NCBI GenBank assembly: GCA_016936235.1
Contig: JAFGPK010000067.1
Span: 1-61,417, forward strand
Length of the DNA: 61,417 nucleotides
Source of the DNA: Candidatus Fermentibacteraceae bacterium
Lineage (GTDB): Bacteria > Fermentibacterota > Fermentibacteria > Fermentibacterales > JCC-6
Direction: 5' to 3'
Under the pieces are notes generated by a model. It was not told the DNA's origin and did not search any database. It was given only the letters and a program-made list of their open reading frames with translations. The translations under genes and the position numbers were made by a program. Of the stretch, positions 52,125-61,347 are shown piece after piece. Position 1 is the first letter of the stretch. Each line of letters opens with the position of its first letter.

Positions 52125-53945
52125 CTAGAACTGATAGTTCAGCCCCACCGAGGCTTTCCAGTAGCTCTCCCTGTCATCCCTGGAATAGAAGGAACGTGTG
52201 AGGCTGAGATTGAGGATTCCGTTATGCAGGTTCATCCTGGTCCTCAGACCGAGATGGTGAATGTGCTCCACTCTCGAGGGAATCGTCTGGGACAGGTAGT
52301 TCCTCTGCTGGTACTCCCAGGCATAGCTGGGCGTAAGCCCGATGTTGCTGCTCACATGGAAGCCCAGGTTGAACTTGATGATATTGTTGATGACTTCCTC
52401 TGACCTTAGGAAGACGGAGTTCGAATAGCTTCCCTGGTCCTGGAAACGAAAGACATGGCTGATACCAAGGAGGGTGCTGTCCGGGGACACCCTCTGGAAG
52501 GAGCTGTTGGTGGTTACCCTCCTGAAGAGAAGGTCAGAGCCTGCGGTGGATGTCTCCGGAAACAGGAAAGTCGTGTAATCGGCACTGAACTGGACCGACT
52601 CGTCCAGGGTCCAGTCCCCTCCTGCGTCGTACCTGATGCCAGGTTGGATGCTGTAGGTGGATGACCTCTTGCTGTTGCCCGACTGCTCCGACATTATGTA
52701 TATGGTCTCCCTGCTCTGGCCCTGTATGATCGCGTCGAGAGTGATCCTGCTGCTGAGGGGTATCTCCGAACTGAGGGACAGGACCTGCCTGGTCTGGTCG
52801 TAGTCGAAATTGTCGTTGCGAAGGATGCCCATCTCGGTCCAGGTCCCGTATGTATCTCGTTTAAGCAACTGTATGGCCCTGTAGAAGCTTATCCTGCAGT
52901 CACCCGGAGTGTAATCCACTGTGGCTGAGAACATGCGGTCGTCATCAATGTAATAGACGTCGAAAAGTTCCGGCTCACCGATGGATGTCCTCTTCTGGTC
53001 AACCCTGAGAACATCCCGGGAGAGGCTGAAGTTCAGCCTGAGGTTCTCCAGCATCTGGTAACGCAGGGAGGATGAGATGTCCCTGCTCCTCTCCTTCCTG
53101 TCGAGGACGTCCCCCTGCGTGCTTGAGGAATCAGGATCTGAGTACTCGTAGAACCTGTTGGAGAAGGTCCATCCTGTTGATATCTCCATGGAAATGTTCT
53201 CAAAAGGTACAGGCACAACCAGCGCCAGGTTGCTGGCCAGGTCATCCTGTCTCTGTGTCCGGTTTGAATCATTGTAGGTGGTGAACAGCTTCGAGGCCCT
53301 GGCCTGAACCTCCAGGCTTCCGCCCTCGAACAGCCGGGGAAAATCGTAGCTGGCCCTCAGGGAAAGATTTTCGTTCCCGCTGTCCTTCTGGTATCCCAGG
53401 GTCCTGTGCTCCCCCAGGGAGACGCTTCCGCTGAGGCCCTGGAAGAGGTTGTGGTTCATGGATATGTCAACGTTCCTCACCCCTCCCTCATCGTAGCCCG
53501 TTATGGTGCTGTCACCTGAAGGGTTCATGTAGTCCACAAAATGGGCACCAAGGCTCATGTTGACCGAGAGCCACGAATAAGGCGTATAGCGCACCTGGCC
53601 CGATGTGGTGTTGCTGAGACGGTCCCTTATCAGGTCTCCGTTCTTCTCTTCGGAGCTGATGACACGGGAGAGGTTGAGGGCCAACTCTATCCCCTGTATG
53701 GGGGTGAAGGTGAGACTGGCGGTGCCCGATCTTCCGTCCACGAACCTGTCAAGGTCACTGTTCTTCTCACCCGTGAAGGTTGCCGTTGCGTTCAGGGCAA
53801 TCCTGCTGGTGAGCTGCTGGTAGAGTGAGATGGAATTCATCAGGTTCACACGGTCCTTGACCTGGTCGAGTTCGATGTTGTATCCCATGGTGATCGCCGA
53901 GGCGATTCCCGCCAGCAGCGTCAGTATCAGCCCCGCGTTTCTCAT
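52125..53945 (-). CDS. Outer-membrane beta-barrel protein
   Basis: 606 residues, signal peptide RNAGLILTLLAGIASAITM, then regular amphipathic strands for the full length with many Ser/Thr/Tyr-rich strands (SRDISSSLRYQML, RISFYRAIQLLK) and the closing strand VGLNYQF ending in Phe. This is a TonB-independent large barrel; no plug domain or ligand motif is seen. The ATG overlaps the rsmA stop by 4 bases. Role unknown. Confidence 0.8.
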   Translation of the reverse strand: MRNAGLILTLLAGIASAITMGYNIELDQVKDRVNLMNSISLYQQLTSRIALNATATFTGEKNSDLDRFVDGRSGTASLTFTPIQGIELALNLSRVISSEEKNGDLIRDRLSNTTSGQVRYTPYSWLSVNMSLGAHFVDYMNPSGDSTITGYDEGGVRNVDISMNHNLFQGLSGSVSLGEHRTLGYQKDSGNENLSLRASYDFPRLFEGGSLEVQARASKLFTTYNDSNRTQRQDDLASNLALVVPVPFENISMEISTGWTFSNRFYEYSDPDSSSTQGDVLDRKERSRDISSSLRYQMLENLRLNFSLSRDVLRVDQKRTSIGEPELFDVYYIDDDRMFSATVDYTPGDCRISFYRAIQLLKRDTYGTWTEMGILRNDNFDYDQTRQVLSLSSEIPLSSRITLDAIIQGQSRETIYIMSEQSGNSKRSSTYSIQPGIRYDAGGDWTLDESVQFSADYTTFLFPETSTAGSDLLFRRVTTNSSFQRVSPDSTLLGISHVFRFQDQGSYSNSVFLRSEEVINNIIKFNLGFHVSSNIGLTPSYAWEYQQRNYLSQTIPSRVEHIHHLGLRTRMNLHNGILNLSLTRSFYSRDDRESYWKASVGLNYQF

Positions 53946-54760
53946 GACATGGCCTCCGCCATGGCCAGGAAGCGGTCCGGAGGGACCTGCTCCGCCCTGA
54001 GGTCGGGATCAACCCCCGCGGAACTCAGGAGCCCGCAGGCCTCTTCCCTGTTCATGATGGTCTTCAGGTTGTTGAATATCGTCTTCCTCCTCTTCGCGAA
54101 GGACACTTTCACCAGCCTTCTGAAACGGGAGTAGGTATCACCCGAAGCCAGAGGCTCACTTCTCCTGTTCAGGACCAGTACCCTGGACCTGACCTCGGGG
54201 GGCGGGAAGAAGTCCTCCTGTATGGCATCCAGAAGTACCTCCACCGTGAACAGCGGCCAAATCTGAAGTGAAAGTTTACCGTAATCCCTGCCGCCGTCAA
54301 GTGCCGCCAGCCGCTGAGCGACTTCTCTCTGCAGCATGATCACCGCCATGGTGACATGCCTGAAGCCGTCCTCAAGCAGTCTGAACAGTATGGGGGACGA
54401 GATGGAGTAGGGCAGATTGCCCGCGATCGTTGAGAAGGGGAAACCCGGGATGGCGGACGGGTCCAGTTTCAGGAAATCACCGTGAACCACGGTCAGGGAC
54501 CGGCCGGAGAATCTCTCCTTCAGGAAATCAGACATCCTGGCCGATATCTCCACCGCCGTTAGTGATCCGCACCTGTTCAGCAGTTGCTCAGTAAGCGAAC
54601 CCAGTCCGGGGCCTATTTCCATCGTACTGCCCTCTTCGGGCACAGCGGCCGCTATCTTCCTGGCGATGGAGGGATTGACAAGGAAGTTCTGCCCCAGGTC
54701 ACGGTCAGGCCTGAGTCCCAGGCGATTCAGATTGCGTCTGACCTCCGGCAGCAGCATCAT
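53942..54760 (-). CDS. rsmA: 16S rRNA A1518/A1519 dimethyltransferase
   Basis: 272 residues: LGQNFLVNPSIARKI, the SAM motif MEIGPGLGSLTEQLL, VVHGDFL and the NLPYSISSPILF motif identify RsmA/KsgA. It dimethylates two adenosines of helix 45 in 16S rRNA. It overlaps the barrel gene by 4 bases and the TatD gene's stop by 4 bases. Confidence 0.95.
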   Translation of the reverse strand: MMLLPEVRRNLNRLGLRPDRDLGQNFLVNPSIARKIAAAVPEEGSTMEIGPGLGSLTEQLLNRCGSLTAVEISARMSDFLKERFSGRSLTVVHGDFLKLDPSAIPGFPFSTIAGNLPYSISSPILFRLLEDGFRHVTMAVIMLQREVAQRLAALDGGRDYGKLSLQIWPLFTVEVLLDAIQEDFFPPPEVRSRVLVLNRRSEPLASGDTYSRFRRLVKVSFAKRRKTIFNNLKTIMNREEACGLLSSAGVDPDLRAEQVPPDRFLAMAEAMS

Positions 54761-56112
54761 CTGACCCTGAAAGGGAGACCCAGGGATCCGGCAAGTTCAC
54801 TGACCGACCCGATGTCGACACCAGGATACCTGACAGCCGTGGCTTCCAGCCGGACACGGGCCCCTGCCAGCTGGATGAAATCCATCAGGCTCTTCCAGGC
54901 CCCCGGATCCTCCGGCCGGCACAACCTGGAATACTCCTCCTCTGATGATGCGTTGAGACTCACACTGACGGCAGCGAAGGGTTCCAGCATGTCCAGTACC
55001 TGGCCGATGGACATGTTCAGCAGACAGGTGCCGTTGGTGTCGAGCCTGACGCTGTAACCCTTTCCGGACGCGGCCAGGGCCAGTTCCCGAAGCAGCAGAG
55101 GTCTCATGGTCGGTTCGCCGTAACCGCAGAAGACAAGCTCCCTGCCGAATCCTTCCGGGAGAAGGGCCGCAATGCCCCTGAGCCTTCTTTCCTCGGGTTC
55201 ACCCGCATGCCTGAGGTAATAGCCACCGAGCCCGTCGGTCCTGTCCCTGATGCAGAACCTGCAGTGATTGGCGCACCTGCCGGTGATGTTCATGTAGAGG
55301 TTCCCGAAGACTCGATAGATAAGGTCCGTTCTTCTATGCTCACACAGCTGGAAGGCTTTCATGGAGTTGGACCTCAGCTGCCTCGCCGTGCTGTCAAGGT
55401 CCTCTCCCAGGGCCTCCGAGATGGTCTCCACCGTATAGACAAGATTGGCCGGCTCGTTCCTGCCGCCCCTGACCGGCTCCGGGGAAAGGTAGGGAGAGTC
55501 CGTCTCGGCCAGTATCCTGTCCTTCGGCAGGCAGGCCGCCATCTCCCTGAGCCGGCCGTTGCCGGCGTATGTGACAGGACCGGCGAATCCTATGTAAAAA
55601 CCCCTTGCGCAGGCCTTCTGCGCCAGATCTACCGGGCCCGTGTAGCAGTGCATCACCACAGGCACAGTCACGTTCTCTCCAAGGGTGTCAAGAACCTGGG
55701 CCTCAGCCCCCCTGGAGTGGACGACCAGTGTGAGTCCGAATGCTTCCGCCATCTCGATATGCCTCAGGAAGGCTTCCCTCTGGCGTTCCTCTGCGGACCG
55801 TTCATGGTACAGGTCCATCCCTGTCTCGCCAACGGCTATCACTCCCGGACCGATAAGAACCTCGGGAATGCCCTCCATCCCAAAATCGGGACCGGTACCC
55901 AGATCGTTGGGATGGATCCCGGCGGCCGCGAAGACGCAACTTCGCGTATCCGACAGCCTGGATGCGGCGATACTTGTCTCCAGGTCTATCCCTGGAACGA
56001 GGAAGCAGGTTACTCCGGATCTGCCGGCGGCGGCCATCACTCCGTCCAGGTCTTCCCGGAAACTGCTGTCACAGAGATGGCAGTGTGTATCGAAGAGCCC
56101 TACGTTCTCCAG
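54757..56112 (-). CDS. TatD DNase fused to a radical SAM domain
   Basis: 451 residues if it starts at CTG 56112. From there the frame reads GLFDTHCHLCDSS, giving the TatD metal ligands His10 and His12, then GETGMDLYHE, VVHSRGAE, HCYTGP and ETDSPYLSP. GTG 56040 would lose the HxH motif, and no ATG, GTG or TTG exists between. From about residue 265 it is a radical SAM domain with CANHCRFC (Cys280, 284, 287), as in the TatD-associated radical SAM family. TatD enzymes are 3'-5' exonucleases; the radical SAM reaction is unknown. The start overlaps the purA end by 13 bases. Confidence 0.88.
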   Translation of the reverse strand: MENVGLFDTHCHLCDSSFREDLDGVMAAAGRSGVTCFLVPGIDLETSIAASRLSDTRSCVFAAAGIHPNDLGTGPDFGMEGIPEVLIGPGVIAVGETGMDLYHERSAEERQREAFLRHIEMAEAFGLTLVVHSRGAEAQVLDTLGENVTVPVVMHCYTGPVDLAQKACARGFYIGFAGPVTYAGNGRLREMAACLPKDRILAETDSPYLSPEPVRGGRNEPANLVYTVETISEALGEDLDSTARQLRSNSMKAFQLCEHRRTDLIYRVFGNLYMNITGRCANHCRFCIRDRTDGLGGYYLRHAGEPEERRLRGIAALLPEGFGRELVFCGYGEPTMRPLLLRELALAASGKGYSVRLDTNGTCLLNMSIGQVLDMLEPFAAVSVSLNASSEEEYSRLCRPEDPGAWKSLMDFIQLAGARVRLEATAVRYPGVDIGSVSELAGSLGLPFRVR

Positions 56113-57374
56113 ATCAGATCCTCTCTGGCGGGTCCGGTGGATACGGCCCTTACGGGAACACCGGTGAGTTTCTCAATGAACAGGACGTATTCCCTTGCGT
56201 TCTTCGGAAGGGCTTCCCAGCTTGTTTCGCCGGTAATGTCCTCCTGCCAACCCGGAAGGGTCTCGAAGACGGGAACATGCCTGCCCAGTCGCGCACCGGT
56301 CTCGAAGAGAGTGAGATCGATCTCAGGGTCCAGCTGGTACTTCTTGCAGACCATGAGTTCCGGGAACCCGCTCAGTACATCGAGCAGGGTGAGTACTGTC
56401 CAGGTGCTGCCGTTAAGCCTGGCAGCATAACTGGCCAGAACACCGTCGAACCAGCCGCACCTTCTCGGTCTTCCGGTGGTGGCTCCGTACTCGTTGCCCT
56501 TCTCCCGTATCCTGTCCCCGAGTTCATCGGTGAGTTCCGTTGGAAACGGGCCGTTGCCCACCCTGGTGTTGTAAGCCTTCATCACGCCCACCACTTCGTC
56601 AATCATGACAGGGCCTATGCCGAGGCTGACGCAGGCAGCGCCTGCGACGCAGGAGCCGCAGGTTACATAAGGATATGTTCCGTGGTCAGGGTCCAGCAGG
56701 GTTCCCTGGGCTCCTTCGGCAATAACGATGCCGTCGGAGCGGAGTATGCGGGAAATGACCATTGATACATCGCTGGCCCTGGTCACAAGATCGAGGGCGT
56801 GACCGTTGAACACCCCGGTCTCCTCCCTCAGTGCGTCTTCCTCTTCCCTTCCCAGCCCCAGCTGCCTTACGCATTCCTCGGCCATATCATTCGAACGCCT
56901 GGTAAAACTGCCGGGAATCGCGGCATCTTCAAGCCTGAGCCCCCTCCTGCTGAACTTGCGGACGTATGTCGGTCCGATACCGCGGCCGGTGGTACCCACG
57001 GAGTCTTCTCCAAGGCTGCTCTCATCGGTTTTCTCGAAGTACCTCGCAGCGGGATGGACAAGATGGACGTTGCCGGAGATGGTGAGCCTGTCATCCACGG
57101 GGAACCCCTCTTCCTCCAGACTCAGCATCTCTTCCGTAAGGGAGACAGGGTCAAGGACGCAGGATGCTCCTATTATCCCGAGCACCCCGGGACGCAGCAG
57201 TCCGCTGGGAAGCTGATGCAGGGCTATTCTGCGACCGTTCACCACCACCGTATGACCGGCATTGGCCCCGCCGGAGAACCTGGCCACCGCCGCGGCGTTC
57301 TCCGCCAGGTGGTCAACCATTTTTCCTTTTCCCTCGTCTCCCCATTGCAGACCGGTGACTATGGTTGCCGGCAT
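56100..57374 (-). CDS. purA: Adenylosuccinate synthetase
   Basis: 424 residues from ATG 57374 (MPATIVTGLQWGDEGKGK), six bases after AAGGGG; an earlier ATG is less good. The GDEGKGK loop binds GTP and IMP, and GTTGRGIGPTY, SDGIVIAEGAQGTLLD and GRPRRCGWFD follow. It makes adenylosuccinate from IMP and Asp in AMP synthesis. It ends in TAG. Between engB and the TatD fusion. Confidence 0.95.
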   Translation of the reverse strand: MPATIVTGLQWGDEGKGKMVDHLAENAAAVARFSGGANAGHTVVVNGRRIALHQLPSGLLRPGVLGIIGASCVLDPVSLTEEMLSLEEEGFPVDDRLTISGNVHLVHPAARYFEKTDESSLGEDSVGTTGRGIGPTYVRKFSRRGLRLEDAAIPGSFTRRSNDMAEECVRQLGLGREEEDALREETGVFNGHALDLVTRASDVSMVISRILRSDGIVIAEGAQGTLLDPDHGTYPYVTCGSCVAGAACVSLGIGPVMIDEVVGVMKAYNTRVGNGPFPTELTDELGDRIREKGNEYGATTGRPRRCGWFDGVLASYAARLNGSTWTVLTLLDVLSGFPELMVCKKYQLDPEIDLTLFETGARLGRHVPVFETLPGWQEDITGETSWEALPKNAREYVLFIEKLTGVPVRAVSTGPAREDLIWRT

Positions 57375-57396
57375 TTCATCCCCTTCTTCCATCTGT

Positions 57397-57969
57397 TCAC
57401 AGCTGCACCACCGCCTGAAAGATCCATCTCTTCAACTCCTCCAGTCCCTGTCCGGTCAGTGAAGAGACTGGTATGACCGGCCCCATATCCTGTGCGTTCC
57501 CCACCGAGGACGCAAGCTTCCCTCTTTTCAGCTTGTCCGATTTGGTAAGGGCTACGATGTAGGGTCTGCCCCGCTCCCGCAGGAAGTCCACCATGCCCAT
57601 GTCGTTGGGAAGGCACGGGTGCCTGGCGTCAACGAGAAGGATGACTCCCCGGAGGGCGGTCCGTCCGATCAGATACTCCTCTATCCATCCGGTCCAGCGC
57701 ATGCGCTCCATCTCCGGGGCTTTCGCGTACCCGTACCCCGGCAGGTCGACAAAATAGAAGCTGTCCGCCACGGAATAGATGTTCAGGAACTGGGTGCAGC
57801 CCGGTCTGGCACTTGTTCTTGCTACCTGGCGGCTTCCGGCGAGTCTGTTGAGGAGAGAGGATTTCCCGACATTGGACCTTCCTGCCAGGCATATCTCGGG
57901 CAAACCGTCAGATGGGAGATGTGAAGGTCCCGGGCAGCTCCTGACGAACCTGATGGAAAGGGGAGGCAT
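57397..57969 (-). CDS. engB: Ribosome-biogenesis GTPase YsxC/EngB
   Basis: 190 residues with G1 GRSNVGKSSLLN, G3 DLPGYG and G4 TKSD, the small-GTPase set of EngB. It helps assemble the large ribosomal subunit. 13 bases after clpX. Confidence 0.94.
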   Translation of the reverse strand: MPPLSIRFVRSCPGPSHLPSDGLPEICLAGRSNVGKSSLLNRLAGSRQVARTSARPGCTQFLNIYSVADSFYFVDLPGYGYAKAPEMERMRWTGWIEEYLIGRTALRGVILLVDARHPCLPNDMGMVDFLRERGRPYIVALTKSDKLKRGKLASSVGNAQDMGPVIPVSSLTGQGLEELKRWIFQAVVQL

Positions 57970-57982
57970 CAGGCTCCCACTC

Positions 57983-59236
57983 TCAGCCGGCTCTGCCCGA
58001 TTGCTTCTTCTTCTTTCCGGACTTGACTATAACGGGCCTGGACTCGCCCCTCACCACCTCGGATGAGATGATGAGCTTACGGACGTCTGTCAGACCGGGA
58101 AGTTCGTACATCGGCTCCAGGAGCAGGTTCTCAATGACCGACCTCAACCCCCTAGCCCCGCTGCCGGCCTGCTGGGCCTTCCTGGCTATTTCCTCAAGAG
58201 CGCCGTCGGAGAACTCCAGTTCAACATCCTCCAGCTCGAAGAGGTACTGGTACTGTCGCACAAGGGCGTTCCTGGGCTGGGTCAGAACCTTCACGAGATC
58301 CTCGGTGTCGAGATCGTCCAGAGCCACCAGTACAGGCAGCCTGCCCACAAGCTCGGGGACCAGACCGTACTTGACGAGGTCGTGGGATTCCACTGTGGAC
58401 AGTACGCTGGGAAGCGATCCCTGCTGGTGGTCAAGTACGGCGGAAAAGCCAATGGCGTTCTTACGAAGACGCTTCTCCACGATCCTGTCAAGTCCGTTGA
58501 AGGCGCCGCCGCATATGAACAGGATATTACTGGTATCAACGAGGATGTTGTCCTGGTAGGGATGCTTCCTGCCCCCCTGGGGGGGCACGCTGGCCACGGT
58601 TCCCTCTATTATCTTGAGGAGCGCCTGCTGGACACCCTCGCCGGATACATCACGGGTGATGGACGGGTTCTCCGACTTCCTGGATATCTTGTCTATCTCG
58701 TCGATATAGATTATCCCCTGCTGGGCCGTGGGTACATCCATGTCCGTCACCTGCAGCAGACGGAGAAGGATGTTCTCCACATCTTCGCCCACGTACCCGG
58801 CCTCGGTAAGCGTTGTGGCGTCGGCGATGGCAAAGGGCACGTCCAGTATCCTGGCCAGTGTGCGGGCCAGCAGGGTCTTGCCCACTCCTGTGGGGCCCAG
58901 CAGGAGAATGTTGCTCTTCTCCAGCTCCACCTTGCCGGCTTCCCTTGACGACCGGAGCCGCTTGTAGTGGTTGTAGACGGCAACTGAGAGCACCTTCTTG
59001 GCCTGCTCCTGTCCCACCACGTAATCGTCAAGCTGCTCCTTTATCTCCGCCGGCGTCGGCAGCTCCTCCTTGAGGAGTTCGGGGACCTCCACCGTCTGTC
59101 CCGATTCCAGGTCGACAAGCTCGCTGCAATACCTTATGCATTCATCGCAGATATGGACCCCCGGGCCCTGTATCAGCTGATTGACCTCCCCAATGGGCCT
59201 TCCGCAGAAAGAGCATTTCTTGTCTTTACCCATCAT
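57983..59236 (-). CDS. clpX: ATP-dependent Clp protease ATPase subunit ClpX
   Basis: 417 residues. The N-terminal zinc domain has the four cysteines in CSFCG and [10 protein letters not shown]. Walker A is GPTGVGKT and Walker [11 protein letters not shown]; the sensor region [11 protein letters not shown] is near the end. It unfolds substrates for ClpP and recognises ssrA-type tags. 9 bases after clpP, as usual. Confidence 0.96.
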   Translation of the reverse strand: MMGKDKKCSFCGRPIGEVNQLIQGPGVHICDECIRYCSELVDLESGQTVEVPELLKEELPTPAEIKEQLDDYVVGQEQAKKVLSVAVYNHYKRLRSSREAGKVELEKSNILLLGPTGVGKTLLARTLARILDVPFAIADATTLTEAGYVGEDVENILLRLLQVTDMDVPTAQQGIIYIDEIDKISRKSENPSITRDVSGEGVQQALLKIIEGTVASVPPQGGRKHPYQDNILVDTSNILFICGGAFNGLDRIVEKRLRKNAIGFSAVLDHQQGSLPSVLSTVESHDLVKYGLVPELVGRLPVLVALDDLDTEDLVKVLTQPRNALVRQYQYLFELEDVELEFSDGALEEIARKAQQAGSGARGLRSVIENLLLEPMYELPGLTDVRKLIISSEVVRGESRPVIVKSGKKKKQSGRAG

Positions 59237-59245
59237 TCAATCCCG

Positions 59246-59833
59246 TCAGCTCCTGGAGGAGAGCACATTGTCCACGATGCCGTAATCCACAGCTTCCTGT
59301 GCATTCATCCAGAAATTCCTGTCCGAATCCTTTTCTATCCTGTCCAGGGGCTGGCCCGTATGGTGCGCCAGGATATCGTTCAGGCTTTCCCTGAGCTTGA
59401 GTATCTCCCTGGCCTGTATCTCGATGTCGCTGGCCTGTCCCTCGGCCCCGCCCATGGGCTGGTGTATCATGACCCTTGCATGGGGGAGGATGTTCCTCTT
59501 CCCCTTCTCACCCGAAGCCAGAAGGACTGCTGCCATGCTGGCTGCGGTACCCATGCAGAAGGTGGCCACTGGAGGCTTTATGAACTGCATCGTGTCGTAT
59601 ATGGCGAGACCCGACGAGACCAGGCCTCCGGGACTGCTGATGTACATGTTGATGTCCTTCTTGGCATCCTCGCCCTCGAGGAAGAGGAGCTGGGCCACTA
59701 TCAGGCTTGCGGTCTGGTTCCCCAGGGAGTCACCCACGAAGACGATCCGCTCCTTGAGCAGGCGGGAATAGATATCGTAGGACCTTTCCCTGTTCCCCTC
59801 ACGCTCCACTACGAACGGTACGAATGTTGACAT
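59246..59833 (-). CDS. clpP: ATP-dependent Clp protease proteolytic subunit ClpP (atypical triad)
   Basis: 195 residues from ATG 59833, which overlaps the tig TGA by one base. Ser99 in GTAASMAA and His124 in MIHQPMGG are the standard catalytic residues. The third residue lies in [12 protein letters not shown]: aligned to other ClpPs without gaps, the triad Asp is Asn173 (codon AAT). Asn at this site is known in some ClpP paralogues (e.g. a Listeria ClpP1). It forms the barrel-shaped protease with ClpX encoded next to it. Confidence 0.95.
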   Translation of the reverse strand: MSTFVPFVVEREGNRERSYDIYSRLLKERIVFVGDSLGNQTASLIVAQLLFLEGEDAKKDINMYISSPGGLVSSGLAIYDTMQFIKPPVATFCMGTAASMAAVLLASGEKGKRNILPHARVMIHQPMGGAEGQASDIEIQAREILKLRESLNDILAHHTGQPLDRIEKDSDRNFWMNAQEAVDYGIVDNVLSSRS

Positions 59834-61107
59834 CAGGATCCTTCCTCTGCATCGGCAGTTGCTTCCGCTTCGTCGCTCTCCACCAGGGTCCATTTCCATG
59901 ACGCTTCCTGGTCCTCATGGTCGCCTGCATGGGCAGTTTCCTCCCCGGTCGGCTCCTTATCGGTAATATCGGCCCTTTCGAGAATAAGTTCCAGTGCCTT
60001 CCTGTTCCTGAGCCTGTCCATCATCGAGGGTTCCGATTCCTCGGGGCTCTTTTCCTTCTCCATCTCCTCCGGCGTTACCTGGACGCTCTCTTTCTCCGCC
60101 ACCGCCCTGAGAATGAGGAATTCCCTCACTTTATCCTGCGCGAGCTCCCTTGCGGCTTTGATCGTCCCCTCTCCGGGATCCTCTTCCCCGAGCCTGCCAA
60201 GGTAGTCCCTTGTGAGGTTGTTGACCATGTATACCGGAGGGTCGAAGGGATTGCTGGCAAGCAGGCTTTCGATAACGGTCCTCTCCTTCAGGTAGGCGAC
60301 CTCCTGCTCATAGCGACTCTTCACACTCTCCTCCACCTTGTCCCGCAGCTCCTTCAGGCTCGAAAGACCCGCCGCCTTCTCGGCGAACGTGTCGTTCAGA
60401 TCGGGCAGCATCGGGCGTCTGACATCGGTGATCCTGAACCTGTGGACGGGATTCCCGCCACTCTCCTGGTCGGGAGTCTCCATCCTCGCCGAGAAGGTGT
60501 AGCCCGGCTCGACTCCTGTAACCAGCAGGTCGAAGCCCTCGCCTATGTGGGAATCACCTATCCTGACGCTGAATTCCTGCGGTTTTCCGCCTTCCTCCGC
60601 AGGGGCAGCCTCGATCATTACCAGGTCCCCCTCCTGCGAGGGTCTGTCGACTGTCTCGAAGCTCATCAGCTTCTCCCGGAACGACTCCAGGGTCTTCGCC
60701 ACCGCGTCCTCGAGATCCAGTGCAGGCACTTCGATGGAGATCCCGTCCAAGCCCTTGGGCTCAGGGGTCTCGAAGAGGGAAAAAGTCATCTCGAAGCTGT
60801 AGGGGCTGCCCTCCACCGGCAGCTCCACCTCATCGTCGGCTTCAGTGTCATCAAGTATCCAGTCCTGGTCCTCGATAAGCTTCGAGGTCAGGTCCTGCCT
60901 TATGGTATCGGCCACCTCGGCCTTGATGATGTTGCCGTATTGCCTGTCTACAATGGACCTGGGCACCCTGCCCGGACGGAAGCCGGGCATGTCCAGGTCC
61001 TTGGATATCTGCTTCCTTACCTTTCCGAACAGCCGGTCCACCCGCTCCGCCGTCTCGGTGAACCTCACCTTCCTGGTGTTTCCCTCTGACTTGACGATCT
61101 CATGCAT
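59833..61107 (-). CDS. tig: Trigger factor
   Basis: 424 residues: N-terminal ribosome-binding domain with [10 protein letters not shown] (signature GFRxGxxP), a PPIase-like FKBP domain (about 150-245) and a long helical C-terminal domain. It is a chaperone on nascent chains. It starts the tig-clpP-clpX operon and is preceded by tRNA-Leu. Confidence 0.95.
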   Translation of the reverse strand: MHEIVKSEGNTRKVRFTETAERVDRLFGKVRKQISKDLDMPGFRPGRVPRSIVDRQYGNIIKAEVADTIRQDLTSKLIEDQDWILDDTEADDEVELPVEGSPYSFEMTFSLFETPEPKGLDGISIEVPALDLEDAVAKTLESFREKLMSFETVDRPSQEGDLVMIEAAPAEEGGKPQEFSVRIGDSHIGEGFDLLVTGVEPGYTFSARMETPDQESGGNPVHRFRITDVRRPMLPDLNDTFAEKAAGLSSLKELRDKVEESVKSRYEQEVAYLKERTVIESLLASNPFDPPVYMVNNLTRDYLGRLGEEDPGEGTIKAARELAQDKVREFLILRAVAEKESVQVTPEEMEKEKSPEESEPSMMDRLRNRKALELILERADITDKEPTGEETAHAGDHEDQEASWKWTLVESDEAEATADAEEGS

Positions 61108-61135
61108 TTGAAATTCTTCCGTTGTTCAGGATAAG

Positions 61136-61221
61136 TGGTGCGAGAGGGGGGACTTGAACCCCCACAAGCATAGCCTACCAGATCCTAAATCTGGCGCGTC
61201 TGCCAATTCCGCCACTCCCGC
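61136..61221 (-). tRNA. tRNA-Leu(UAG)
   Basis: Acceptor GCGGGAG/CTCTCGC, discriminator A, encoded CCA (61136-61138). The anticodon stem CCAGA/TCTGG encloses TTTAGGA, giving anticodon TAG. The long variable arm and G-rich D-arm (GTGGCGGAATTGGCAGAC) are those of class II Leu tRNAs. It decodes CUA and, by wobble, other CUN codons. It is 29 bases before tig. Confidence 0.96.
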
Positions 61222-61246
61222 AGAGCCATTGTTATCGTAACCTGCG

Positions 61247-61275
61247 AATATGCTTAGAAGCAGTATTTGCGTCAA
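61247..61275 (-). promoter_or_regulatory. Promoter for tRNA-Leu and probably tig-clpP-clpX
   Basis: Minus-strand TTGACG (61270-61275), 17-base spacer, CATATT (61247-61252). The start near 61240 is about 19 bases before the tRNA. Confidence 0.6.
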
Positions 61276-61294
61276 AGCGAAAACTGAGGCCGAC

Positions 61295-61320
61295 CTGCCG
61301 CCGGAGAGAGCCGGCGGCAG
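61295..61320. repeat. Perfect 10-bp GC-rich hairpin
   Basis: CTGCCGCCGG/CCGGCGGCAG around AGAGAG. No T-tract follows on either strand. Confidence 0.7.
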
Positions 61321-61347
61321 AGTACTCAACTGCAGCTGAGAATGGTC

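Noticed and set aside
55207-56430. 407-residue plus-strand reading frame
   Set aside because: It lies antisense to the TatD-radical SAM gene and purA, has no ribosome site or recognisable motif, and is an effect of GC-rich codons on the other strand.
59917-61089. 390-residue plus-strand reading frame
   Set aside because: Exact antisense of tig; Leu/Arg/His-rich composition typical of a shadow frame.
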